DNA of 64,000 nucleotides from Tubiluchus corallicola (Eukaryota; Priapulida; Priapulimorpha; Priapulimorphida; Tubiluchidae), in the NCBI GenBank assembly GCA_030141605.1, contig JAQGDQ010000880.1:20648-84647 (forward strand), in the 5' to 3' direction. The position numbers and the translations under genes were made by a program. How positions within the stretch are numbered: position 1 is the stretch's first letter; each line of letters opens with the position of its first letter. Positions 45,109 to 59,045 of the stretch are shown in pieces. The notes under the pieces were generated by a model. The model did no database searches. It saw nothing but the letters and a program-made list of their open reading frames with translations, and had not been told where the DNA came from.

Positions 45109-45490
45109 AGCAAATTTCTTGTGTGTGCTGAAATGTAAACTTTAGTCAACAAAACAAATATCCAGATGCAATTTTTGCTAACAGAATAAAATTAACAAGT
45201 ACTAAGTACCTGCATAAGTATTTGCATAAAAGTACGAGATCCATTATTGGCAAAATTAAACAACTGCATGAGCTGTCAAGTCTTGTTAAATGTAGACAGC
45301 TTTTCTACACTTCAATTGATACATGTTCCAGTGCCATAATGGTTAGTCTTCATACAGCAACTGCCATTGGTGCATTCACTTCACTGGAAAGTTAGCTAAC
45401 TTCCAGCTGCACCAGGCTTCCATTGACGACTGACGATGAATAACATGAAGCTGATAAAAACCTTTTGTGGTACCAGACATCAAGTCATTG

Positions 45491-48400
45491 TTACAGGCTA
45501 GAAAAAAGCCTCAGATTCCCATCTAAGGTAGCAGTTACCAACTACAACAAAAAAGAAATATGAATGATTTCAAACTTTTATTTACTCAACAGTATGTTGT
45601 GGACAAATTTATTCACAAAAGTTATTAAAGCAAGTGTTACAAACTATTCGATTTGAATTGATAGATAGACAGTGGAAAAGTATTATGCTACTGGTACGTG
45701 AACAATCAACTGTCTTATCTAACAATTAATTTAATCATGAGTGCAGAGAATAAAAAAAGTTCACGTAAAAATGCGAAAACAGATGTTGTTATCCAAGTCC
45801 CATTCGACTTCGAAGTGCATCACAACAGCTGTAAAAACTAGACAACTATGAACCAAATCTACTTAACTCGTATATCTACATAGTATACAAAATAGTCGTC
45901 GGATAGCAAAGTTAATTATACTAATTCCGTAAATAAAACTAATATTATACCTGTGAATAAAGAGGATGGAATGCGACGTCACTAACAACTTCTGTATGTC
46001 CAGACAGTTTGTGCAAGTAAGACCCCATTCTTATATCATAGATATAAGCCTACAAAAACATTACAAAATTATTGGGTAAATTGGAAACTATAATTTAAAT
46101 TAAAAAATCCCTAACAGACATTGAGACAACTGCAATCCTGGTCAGAATGTCTCACTGACATGAAGGGCTGGATGTAGTCAGAATCAACATGGCTAACTCA
46201 GATAGATATCATACGCTGGCCCTAGCTTCACATATTGTGAACTGTAAATAAGACACCAGTAACTTCTACTGCAACTTACACATTTATCTTCTGAGCCCAT
46301 GGCAATAAACCTTGAACAAGGACTAAAAACAGCTCCGCACAGATGGCTTCTGTTTTTGTGTTCACTATATCGGCAAATACACCTAAACGCAAAATTCATA
46401 AATCGTGTTGATTAAATTGCATGCAGTTAATTACAACTGCTAAGTAAAATGTCTTGAATCTGCTTCATTAATTGATGATTCTAATAAATGATGCATGGCA
46501 CATGTTCAAACTAAGAATCTTCAGCAATTTACATTTTTAACAAACAATGTAACAAAAAATCAAAAGTTGTACACAATTACCATTAAAGCAAAATTGGACC
46601 CAAACTTAAACTGTAAGATGAAACAACTTACTCTTCAAAATATTGAAAGGGAACATACTATTTTTTCAAAAAAGACTTACGTGAAAGAATTATTACCACA
46701 CAAACAAAGTTTCGCATTCATGCCATTAGGTCTTCCATTACTTGCATTTCGTCATTTGCTATTTAGACGGGCACCTGCATTTCGGAAGCGAATTACACAA
46801 AAAACAGGGGCTGTGCCTCTCCGATCAGCAGTGTTAGTTTATGACAAACTACACACATTCAACAGCTCGTGAGAGCACAGCAGTAAATTTGAAACTTGAA
46901 TTTTTGTCTTAAAACTTGCCAAGTTTTAGCACAACACACCCTGAATCTCTTACAATAGCACTGCACTTCAATTTTCACTTTCGCAAACACGTGCAACACG
47001 CTCATGGAATATTTTTGAAATTAAAAATTATGTTAGTTTGAGATCTCATCACTGGCTGGGCTTGCCCGCCGCCGTTAATTAAGATTTTAATATGTTATTT
47101 AATTATCAGAAATGCTTAAGCAGTATTATTGGCATTAAAATGTATACTTTTACGGTACTTGAAAATGGGTAGTATATGAACAATCATCATGTCTTCCTTT
47201 AAGTGTTTCTACCTGCTAGCCTGCTGTTACCAAAAACATAATTTTTCAAAGTGCAGTAGTTGAGTAGTTATGGCACTTGGTTGCGAATCCAGAGCTTCTG
47301 GGTTTGTGTACCGATCATTTCGGTATTCTTCGAACCACTGAACACTCAAACACAAGTTTCTGCATGCCTTCGTACTGATCTACCACATTTTATGCTAATA
47401 ATCATACTCCGCTGTAAGATCATAATTCATGTGTGGTTATTATAAAGTTGCACGTCTGTAGATATGTTAATTTACTAATATCGCATTACCTGTTTTACTA
47501 ACATCTTTATCTTTGTAAACTGTATATTTTTATACGAAATAAACTCATAATAATAATAATAATGATGACAAATTTCATCTATGTGATACGTTGACATTAC
47601 CTTGATGTTCTGAGATCCCAGAGTTTAGCACCATCGGCAACAGCTGCAGTCAGGTAGAGATCATAGTTTTCAGGTGGGTGAGTGACGTAAGCTGAACCCT
47701 ACAAAATTAGAAACGGCTTTTAACTCATTTCTCAGAAATAGTTTTCAGCAAATTTAGCAAATATCCTCAAGAAGTAGAAACTCGTGATTACACAATGAGC
47801 ATCTTAAGTTCTAATTTCCAAACATATCAATGCAATAGGGCTTACAGGCAAGTGCAGACCTGCCAACCATATGAAGTAAAAACGAGTGCGAAACATAGAA
47901 AACCCCGGGGATCATCTCACATCCGGAAGGGGTCCAACATGGCAAATTGTGTCCCAGAAAGTTTTGCTTTTTTTGGGTATTAAAACCAAATGAACAAAAA
48001 ACTACGTCAATAACAGGAACAAAAAAATTAATGTAATTTTTGGGGCTATTCCTATACTGTATTGTACTATACTATACAGTTCATGATGCTTTACATGTGT
48101 TCATTTTTACATCCATAGATCCAAATCCATAATTTACATCCAAAAAGCTCAATAGCAGCACAAAGTGCTTAATTTTCAGGTGCCAAAACTTCAAAGGTGC
48201 TTGTGCTTGCTGCCCCCCTGAAAAGATTTGCTGTTTGTAAAAATAAACCTCAAAAAAAAGAATTCAACTTTTCTCAGCAGAATGAAAAAAATTCCGAAAG
48301 AAATTTACCTGATTTTGGCACAGTACATGTACAGGCCTGGCATGAACATCTGGAGTAGTTTGAACAGTTTGACCAACGTTCATATCTATAACTTCTACTG

Positions 48401-51400
48401 AACGATTTGAGCCAGCACATAACACAATATCTGTAAAAAAATGTTTTACATTACTACAGCAAGTATAATAAAATATTGCAATCTGCTTACACAGTACGTG
48501 AACATCGCAAGCACAAACTATAAACTTGAGTTTCTTAAAGTTTTTAATGTGGATTTACACTTAATATGCAGCCATTTCATCCAATTCAAAGTTTCGAAAA
48601 ATATGAGTTTTACCATTCGCCCATTTATCCAAGACTTAACAGGATAAATGTTAACCAGACAGACTTAACAGTTTATCCTACTTATTTTTTATTTTATTTC
48701 TTTTGCATAAAAATCAAATGCAGTCCATAACAACAACCTCTTAAATTCAACACAGAAGCAAAATTTTACAATTTGAAACAATCAAACTGTTTTAAGACAC
48801 AGTGTTTAATATTTGTTATCAGTAGACAATCATAAACGCAATATTCGACACGCAGCATTTTCCAAAAATTTCTTTTCCCTTTTTCTGTTTTTGTAAGTTT
48901 TTGAAATCGTATTACAAAACAGTGAATCGACAATCACATACACATATACTTAAATATAATTAAAGGAAATCACAAGAATAACTAACATACAAGAATAGAA
49001 ACTGTTAATTGCAGACAGCGCTGTGACTAGCTGGATGGACGGCATATCAAATTGTTTGACTAGCTTGTATTTACTGTTATTTACATACCTAGAAAAATAA
49101 TAATAAGTTAAAAACAAATATACATACAAGGAGAACTAATTATGTAATAACACAGAAAGTTACCAGTCGAACCTTTTTAGAGCTTTTCCTAATGCAGCCA
49201 CTGCTATCAAACTGCTCTTCTTCATGTAGGCACTGCTGTAAAACTGCTCTTCTTAATGTAGCCACTGCTATAAAACTGCTCTTCTTAATGTAGCCACTGC
49301 TATAAAACTGCTCTTCTTAATGTAGCCACTGCTAGAAAACTGCTCTTCTTAATGTAGCCACTGCTATAAAACTGCTCTTCTTAATGTAGCCACTGCTAGA
49401 AAACTGCTCTTCTTAATGTAGCCACTGCTATAAAACTGCTCTTCATAATGTAGCCACTGCTATAAAACTGCTCATCTTAATGTAGCCACTGCTATAAAAC
49501 TGCTCTTACAATTCATTGCAACCTAACAAAGTAAATAGCTAAGCAGTCATGATGTGTTCAGACACCAAAGTTGAAAAATGCTGACACTAGCCAGTAAATA
49601 GACGGCCGAAACGAGCCTAGACAGTTTACCGGGGGAAGAATGCATGCACAACCAAATGTGACCTCTTCATCTCTACCATTTCAGGGTCACATCTAGAGGA
49701 TCATTACTGACAATGTAATAGATACCAGTCCTGCTGCAACCAGCTACAATAACAAGGCTCAGGCACTGTGTGCTCCATTAACAGCAGAGTTATCGAACAG
49801 TAATTTCAATTTCAAAATGAAATTTAGTTTACAGAAGTTAAAAGTATTTGTCACACATACAAAGTTTAAAAACGGTAATTGTGCAAAAGCATTAAACACA
49901 CAGCTCTCACAGTGACACTCTATAAATGAAATAAAATGGTGACTGGTCCAGATATATTTATGCATAAAAACAATGGCATCAAATTAGTTCAATACCATAT
50001 CACCTTAGAAAATCATGTTTTTTCTCCATTTTGACTTTTCAGAAAGAATTAAAATCAAATGTAAGTAGTTTAAATGAAAAAGAACGTAAATTGTTAGCAT
50101 TAATAATCACAGACAGCCAACTGTTCCACATATCGATCACCCTGTTTGCAAAAGAGTATTTAAAAACATCAATAATTTTTGTACAACCTATAACTATGGC
50201 TCTTAATGCGTGACTAGGCACGAAGGTAAAAAATCATTAAAACTTAGATCTATAAAAGCATGGCAAATTTTGTATACCATTTTCGTATCAAAAATAAAAC
50301 ATCTGGTTTCAAGAGCCTGTAGTTTCAAACCACCAAACCACCTATACTGCAAAAAAGGCTGGAGTTATATTGAGTTCGGCATTAATACGAGTAATGGTGT
50401 ATTACTCATTTGCATTATAACGAGGTACATTAATACATATAACGATGCGAATAATAGATATCTTGTTTTGCTAAAAAATTTGTTAAGCAAAGTTGGCTGT
50501 TATGACAAGGTTTGACTGAACATCATTTATATGCATTCACAATTTCACGTCTCCATCATTCCTACTCTCTACACTTATACCTTTCAACCAGTCTACCTGT
50601 TGGGGTGAACTCTGCTATATCATGCGCTCACCTCTTTACATCACTCTTTGTAGGATCAATCAAGTATTTGTAAAGATAAATCTTGTTTCCACTGGTCAAC
50701 AGCAGAAACTTGTCCATGTAGTAAAACTGAGCGAATCTAACTTCTTTGGTAAATTCAACATTACCCTGAAAAATAATACTGTGTTTACACAAACACGAAC
50801 AAATAATAATAACATCCCAAAAAATCATGCACTGAGTGCTATTACACATCTAATATGGTGTTATAGTATTAAGCAGCTAGAAGTAGTGTTTGGAACACTG
50901 TTTTCTCATCTACCTTGAATCTACACCTACTTTTGAATCATCTACATGTATCATCTACTTTCTTTAGCTTCTACGTGTATCTACATCTACTTTTATCTAC
51001 TTAAATAAATAAGAACAACAGCGAGCAAATTATTAAAAAAACTCCATTAGCTTCTTTATTTCATATTGTAACACTTTCTTAATTTTGCAGCTAATTATGT
51101 CTGTCGCATATGTAAATATATCTAAGACTAAACACCTGCGTATCTCTGGTTTCAGAATGAAAGGCCACATTTCTCGCACCATTAGATAAAATTATGGCGT
51201 CTTTCAGTTTGAAGGGTACAGGTGAGCATTCGAATCGACTCGAATTTGTGACTTTTGAAGTCGAATCGAACCGAATTTCAGTATTTCAAATTCGAATGGA
51301 GTTTAAAATATTTTCGAAACACAAGTAAAAAGTGATCTTACAAAGATCTTGCATAGTACTTGATTTTGTTCTGCAGTAAAACCACTATTAGTTTATTAAA

Positions 51401-54400
51401 AATTCTGCACAGAAACTGTAGCAAAATTGTGCTATTTGCATGCTGGTTCAAACATTTTAAACATTTTAGTAATAACGAACATATGTGGCTGAAGTGCCGA
51501 ATTATTCGAATCTATAATTTTAGGTTCAAATCGAATGTGAACTAAAAAAGCAACATTCGATGCTCACCCCTATTGAAGGGTCGATAGGAAAATATTCTAC
51601 ATTTTATTATTACAAACTATTTAATAGACTATTATAAGTTTTTGTCACTGTTGATTTTCACATACTGCCATTATTTTTCCAAATTCTCGTTCGTTTCGTT
51701 CTTGTATTATAAAAACACATTGAATAACAATCATTTTTGAATTTCATTCGTGTATCGTGTACCAAACATTGAGCAGAAGTATGAATTCAAAAGAAAATGT
51801 ATAATAATACGTTATCTCGGTTTGTGCCCGGCCAGTCACTAGACATGCTCCGCTTTACACAATCCAAGGTTAGAATTGGTTCACTGTAGTTGCTTGACCA
51901 TATCTTAGCGGTCTTATCACAAGAAGAGGAAATCAGCCAACGACTGTCACGACTCCAATTAGCTGACAGTACAGCACCATTATGACCTAATAAACAAACA
52001 CTAAAAACTAATCCTATTTAAACTACATCTAAAACACTTGAGTTTCAACAAACACAGCATATATTACTCTTTTGGTGATCGTAGACTAACTGTTTCTCAA
52101 ACACGAATGCAGGTTGGCTTTTCTCAACAAACTTTGACCTGAGTCAGAGAGGACGTAAAAACTATGATTATTTCTTAGTAAGTGCTTCTCAAAATTGTAT
52201 TAGTTTAACATTAATGTCATTCTCAACATTATGCTATGTATGCATCTGTACTGCTAGTAGTCGTACTGTAATGCTTATACTGTTTGTCTATCGTCTGCAC
52301 TCTACCAAGTGTTACGTTTCATTGGTGAGAACATTCATCAGTTGTTAAAAACTGTCTGTTCAAGCTGTATTGCAATACTTGTTATTCAATAAAAATGTTT
52401 AAATTAAACGCTAACAATCTCGGTGAATGACCTTTGTTTGACATTGTATTCAAAGTTAAAGATAACAGAGACCACAGATGAAAGATGGCATGCAGAGAGA
52501 ACACTTTCCTACTACTCTGTTACTGCAGATAGCGTAAAATTATTTCGTGCTGCCCAATAAGTTTACATTGTAAATTTCGAAACTTGACATGTATATCTAA
52601 ATAAGAAGCAAATTTTTCTCAACTTTTCTCTTTTTTCTATTACTGAAAAGATTGGGCTTGTACCAAACCATGAAATTCTTTTGTATTGAAAAATTTATAC
52701 CTGTACTAATATAACAAAAATATGGACTAACAAGAAGCATACCAACACAAGCAAAGCCCTTATCGGCAGATTTCTCGTTCAAAGGCATGGCTAGCACCTG
52801 GACCATTTTGTTTGACAGTGAGCAAGCAAGATTCTTTCCATTCTCTGAAACAATGAAGATGTGAATATAACTAAAGACTATATTTATACACATACAGAAT
52901 GATGACTCTGACTATGGCTATGACCATTAACTATGGTAATTAGTTGTTGGTTGGAACAGATATTAGTAAAAATAATAATAGCAGCAATGCTTGAGATTTT
53001 AGACTATAAACATGTTTTCTGATAAACTTACTACATTTTCACCGTATTAAACTACCTATTAATGTGAAAGATTACACCATCACTTTGTTACATAATCGAT
53101 TTAACAGTTCTTTAACTTGTATGAAAGTAAACCTATGAACATAAAAATGCATAAGTATAAGCACTGACTTTGATGCAACAACTATTTGAATATGTCACTT
53201 TGCGACCATCTCCAGATCATAAAATACAAATGAAAAAATGCTTAAATGGTTGAACTGCTGTAGTACTGGTGGAAGAACCGCCACTGATCCTCATTGCATA
53301 CCCTAATAAACTGGCTGCTGTCACTGTTCATATAGATATCTGTCATGTGCTTTAGGGAAGACATATATTTTTTCATATACTACCCCATTTTCAAGTCTGA
53401 TATAAAGTACACATGTTAACACAATTAGTACCACAAAAGCATTTCTGATAATTAAATAACAGATTAAAAATTTATTTGAGTGCAGGCGATCCCAACTAAT
53501 GACTACATCACAAATTAGCATAATTTTCAACAACAAAAATATTCCTCGAGCGTGTTTGCGAAGGCAAAGATTAAAGTACAGTGCTACTGTAAGATATTCA
53601 GTGTGTTGTACTAAAACTAGGCAAGTTTTAAGATAAAAATTCAAATTTCAATTTTACCGCTGTGCTCACGCATAAGCTGTCGAACACATCACAAACTAAC
53701 ACATCTGAACTGAGAGGTACAGCACCTCTTTTATGTGCAATGCATTTCTGAAATGCATGCGCTAGTGCCCATATAACTAGCAAATGTCGAAATTCATGTA
53801 ACAGTGAAGAAGTAGTGGCAGGAACGTGAAATTCTTTCATGCAAGTCATTTTTCAAAAAATAGTTTCCTTTCAATATTTTAAAGAATAAATTGTTCTGAC
53901 CTACAGTTTAAGATTAGGTCCGGTTTTACTTTAAGCTGTTAGGTGTCAAGTGTTGCATGTGACTGCACACTCCACATATCAAAAATGACAAGTTTTCAGT
54001 TCAAATTTTGAATAATTTTCTGTGGTTATGACAACAAAAACAAACATCAGCAGACAAAAGATACAGAAGCTTTACAAGTTTTTAATAAAATAAACCAACA
54101 TTTTCTGAGCTTATTATAAAAATAGAAATCAAGCCCTTGAAAAATATGTTTTCCAAAATCATACTGAGTAGTAAGTAAATATTGTATCATGCAATATTAG
54201 ACCAAAATGAAAGCTGAAATCCTGAAAAATTATAAGTGTTACACTCTGTGGTTTGTAGTCTGGGACTAACATCATACTATTTTCAGAAAGAAAGAAATTT
54301 AGATTTTGTAGTGCATAACGTTTATGTGAGTAAAAATATAAAGCAAAGCAAAAATAAAATTATACAAAACTAAACAATTATCCAATGACGTCCATTTTGC

Positions 54401-57400
54401 AGATTGCTCACATCTTGTAAAACTAACCTGAAAATTTTAGACTGTTGATTGCTGTGGGCTTATCCGCAACAGCCTGTTTGTGCCTCAAGTGTTTCGGAGC
54501 ATTGCCTTCCATGGGATAAACTTGTTTAATTCTACAATAATTGTAAATAAAAATAGCAAGTTAATGAACAGAAACAACTACTTGCATAATCATATTATGA
54601 AAATGAAACTTTTCAAACAATTTGGTACACTTATACAAGAAGTGAAACGCCCAAAGACTGGCTTTCAAAATTGTCACCTTTTTGATATGACTGGTTCGGA
54701 CTTGCTTGTTGGAAGCCTGCGAGAAACATTTGTTCGTGGCTGAAACATCGATTTCCTAGAATTCGGAAAGCACATTATATGTAGTGCACGTAAAAGCTAA
54801 AGAAGGAAAACACCTCCAACAGTAGCAGTGACAAAATCAACAAAAACAATGGCAGCAACTGCAACCACTATCACCTTCACCATCATCGTCAACACCTCCA
54901 ACCAGCAATATCGCCAACCACTGTCACTAACATCATTACCATCGTCAGCACCACAATATAAAAATACTAAAAACCTTAACTCAAAAAGATTTTCTACGTG
55001 AAATAAAAATGTGAATAAGCTGCATAATTTTCATCTTATAGTTTAAGATTAATATCGTCAGTTATGTCAATAACAAAAGAGACTTATCCACTACATGTAA
55101 TTCCACATGTTTTTTGCCAGTATGAGTTGTTCAGTGGTAAAGGATGAGACAGTGATGCAGTTTTAGCACAGGTGAACACTAATGTAAATGTCATGACATC
55201 TGGTGTAGAGTTCAAGTTGTTCTTCATTAAGATTTCTCATGTTGCCATTGCATTTGTTTAGAAATGCTTACTGTTCAATGTTCAACAAGATGCTTTTGCC
55301 CATATTTTCTTTCTACTGTTCAGAAATATATAAAAACAGTGTCAACTATGAGCAGGGCAGGATTACGCTATAGCTTAGGCCAATATAGGCTGTAGCCTAG
55401 GGTCCATGAAGCTTGGAGGACCCTCAAGCTTTGGTAAAAAAATCTGTTTTTCCACTATGGTTATGTTGAAATAAGTGCTAATTTTGTTTGCAATGAATAG
55501 TAAAATAAAGGTATTTCTTAAAAAATACTTTTATTGACAAACAAAAGGTATTCTAGTTTATTTAAAGAATTTACAATAAGTTTATTTCAAGCTATGTAAA
55601 TGTCACTAAAATATATCACACGTAAAAAACATTCAAGACAGGTGAAGGCAAATTAGAGGGTAGCTTCATCTGAGGGGCCCCATAATTTCACTAGTCCAAG
55701 GCACCAAAAGGTCATAATCTGCCGGAAAGCCACTTGCAATGGAAAAGTAGCCAGAGAACTGAACTGTAATGCATTACCTTGGTTTATTAGCTATATAACC
55801 AGAGGATTTAATCCTATCGTGGAATGTTACGGCGTGATTTTGTACAACCGATTTTCCTGTTTTTGCTTTTCCAACACCTATGGAAATACAATTAGGTACG
55901 TACAAGATATTTTCACAAACGTAAAAAAATGTTAACTGGTACACACAGCTTGCAGAATTTTCATGTTGGCACATTAATTCTGTATTTTGCAATTGTTCTC
56001 ACCTTTCCTTACTGAATCTGTTGGCTGTTTTGTCTGTGAAGTTAGTTCAGCTTTCAGTGGAGAATGATCACATAGTGGCGCACTAGTAAAATCACACAGA
56101 AAATCTCAAAAAGTTGTTGCTTACACGACCACACAGTCCTGTCATTAAAATTCGTTAACAAGATTCAAACTAACTTAATTAATTATGACTGTGATTGCCA
56201 GAATTTTTTATAAACTATTGTGGTTTATTTTAGCAATTATTACCTATTGCGGTTTATTTTAGCAATTATTACCTATTGCGGCTGCTAAGCAGGAAAAAGT
56301 AGACACTCAAAAATTGTGAGATGGTCTGGATTTGAACCCGAGACCAGGGATTAGTACTCTCATGCTTTACCACCCAAGTTTGAGAGCACTAACCAGGGGC
56401 GAATGGGTTTGGAAAAAAGGTGGGCCCAACGAAAAAGCAGCTGGGGGTTTTAGGAAGCACTATAAGCTATATCTATAACATAATATGTAATATAATACCT
56501 ATAAGCTGCATTTTAGACCGTTTTCTTACTATTTCCTCAAACAAATTCAATAGTTTAAAATTCATTGTCACCTCAAACTTTTGACTCTTAATTACACGCC
56601 AATATACTAGCATACACACTAGTACAGCATATAATTGCGCACAGGATATATTTGACAAAAACTTAAGGGGCACAATGTTTTTACACTAAAATCATTAATG
56701 CAGAACTTTTTACTTGATATAAGTCATTAAAAGCTACCACTAAACGTTCTAAAGCTTATAATCCAGGGAAAATATTAGCTTGGTGTACTGTAACTGCTAC
56801 TGTGAAATGGAGCCCAGGCCCCTTTGGCTCACCCCCTAGATCCGCCACTGCTAACCACTATCCTACCTACCAGCATGGGTGTACTAATCCCATGTCTTGG
56901 AAACTGTTGTACATAAAATTTCACTATTTAATTCTATCATCATCATTAGCTTAAAATCTTAGAGCAGTAGGGACGTGGTGCATCTTAGAGGAAAAACCAG
57001 TAAAAGAATTTTTTGCATTCAATGCCAATGCAAGAGAAACAGCAACATTACTCAAAATTACACAGTAATGCCTATACATCTGTGCAGCAGAGTGCATAAT
57101 TGATAGTAACACACATAAAAACACTAGGCATACTATATACCAGGAAAGAACTGTCAGTTCATCATGCCTATGTCCAGATACATTGCAGTGAGACTCAGTA
57201 TTTAACTGAAGCAACCTCACAGAGTTTCCAAATAAACTTCCAATACAGCAACACACCTATAAATAACCAATTACAAATATTATCACAATAAAAACTTTAT
57301 ATAAAAAATAAAGATTATTATCATAATAATATAATATCATGTCAATATTGTAAAACAATTACTTGCATACATAAAAGATAAAACAAAGCACAAATGTCCT

Positions 57401-59013
57401 AAAAGTCAGCAGTCATTTCAATCTCGGACTTCCTGCAATTAAACCTGTTATAATTAAAGGTTATAATTAAAGGAAGAGTAATTTGCAAAAAAATTTCAGC
57501 CACCTTACTAGATTTGTTCAATTTTTCTCATTTTTTTTCTCCAAAAATAGCACAATCACTGGCAGGTTGAATGAATAATTAACGAAAAATTACAGTTTAA
57601 AACAACAAAATTTTGATACAAGCAGTGAAATATTTTTATTTGACACAACTGGCATAAAAACAGAGATTTTGGCAAACAAGCAACAAACTTGTTATATAAA
57701 ATTGAATTTTACTGCTGTGATACACCTGAAATTACTTACAACAGTTAATTGAATTAATGCCTAATCAGTGCCAGTCTGCACCACTTCACTGAAGTATCAA
57801 CTATAAAGCTGCCTATCACCAGCTTTTCAGGCTTTGATTTCACCCTTTCAGTCCCAAATTATTTTTTTCATAAGAAAATTTTTTTTTGGCTTGGTACTTT
57901 TGTTCAGTATGTCCATCTTGTTTACACATAATAAATATTTTTTCTCTACCTGTGCCCGCGTGCTAAATATAGCCTGTATCCCACGGGATACATTGGGATT
58001 CAATGGAAGCATAAAATGTGCTTCATTTTGCAACTGCTGATAATTTTTTAAAAGTATTTAAGACATTTAGTATGCATGCTATACTGATCTGTACAAAGTC
58101 ATCTCTAAAGTACTGTACCTTGTGCAGTTTTTTATGCCATGTAAATTTTCTAGTTTGCCATTTTATCACTATTTTTAGTCTATTGTTATTGGCTTAAATC
58201 AAAATAACTATTAACAGATCAAATAACTGTCAGTTTTAAAATTTTATTAATTTTAAAGGTAGAAAATATTCTCGTATCCCATGGGATACAACGGGTATGA
58301 AAGGGTTAACACAAGCAATTGATTCAAAATTAGAAAAATTTGTTGCAAATGATGTGCACTTTTGAATGAACATGAATTAAACAAACTGTAAAGCAAAAAG
58401 CAGCAATATTTCTAGCGCATGCAAACAATGTTAATAGTCTAAAAGTGAGATTTAAAATACGACAAGTTAAAATAAGAATTAAACGACTATGTCAGCACAC
58501 AGCAGTTTACAAAATGTACGCCCATAGAACTGCAAGACAAATATCATACTGAAGCAGCTCCGGGAGTTTGTGCCATTGCATAGGTATGTGCAACCATCAA
58601 GTCCTCTTCCTGTGAGACTCCTTTATTTCTGCACAATCTGGGATCTGGAAATATATTAAATTAAGTTCTTTTGCAGCTGATAAAAACAAGAGAAGTGTTG
58701 AGAAGTGTTCACACCGTGTATAACAATACTAAACAAAGCGTGTCAAATTTTAATGACGTGATGCCAGCAACTGCTCAGATGCATGTCCACAGCAAAGGCT
58801 GATAATTTATGAAGGCAGCATATATTCATAATAGCCAATTAACATCTGATGTCTTTCGACTATGTTACTTTCCATAAACCGTTTAATCCAACAGGGAAAT
58901 CAAATCTCTTGTTCTTTATATTAACTTTGTCAAATGAGTCTATTATAACTCATCAGGGACTAGAAAGAAGGATTACACAATACTTTATGTTTTATGCATT
59001 GCAGCACGAAGTC

Positions 59014-59045
<32 letters not shown>

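Larger units (their letters stand above)
41270..45350 (+). repeat. Segmental duplication, unit 2 (contains TTLL9-like copy 2)
   Basis: Direct-orientation partner of 36630-39840. It is longer because AT-rich sequence absent from unit 1 lies at about 43400-44500, between the ORF and the shared 3' blocks. It stops about 140 bp before the last exon of WDR27. Confidence 0.8.

Noticed and set aside
45730-45860. Candidate last WDR27 exon after TTTTTACAG at 45830
   Set aside because: In the required phase it stops after two codons; the exon at 45541-45491 (LVTATLDGNLRLF) fits phase and family.
47860-47890. GACCTGCCAACCATATGAAG, resembling the CATACCTGCCAACCT terminus of the 890-bp element
   Set aside because: Only ~13 bp match and no partner end nearby; too short to call a second copy.
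49189-49510. CRISPR-like array
   Set aside because: Head-to-tail repeat without spacers in an animal genome; it is a minisatellite.
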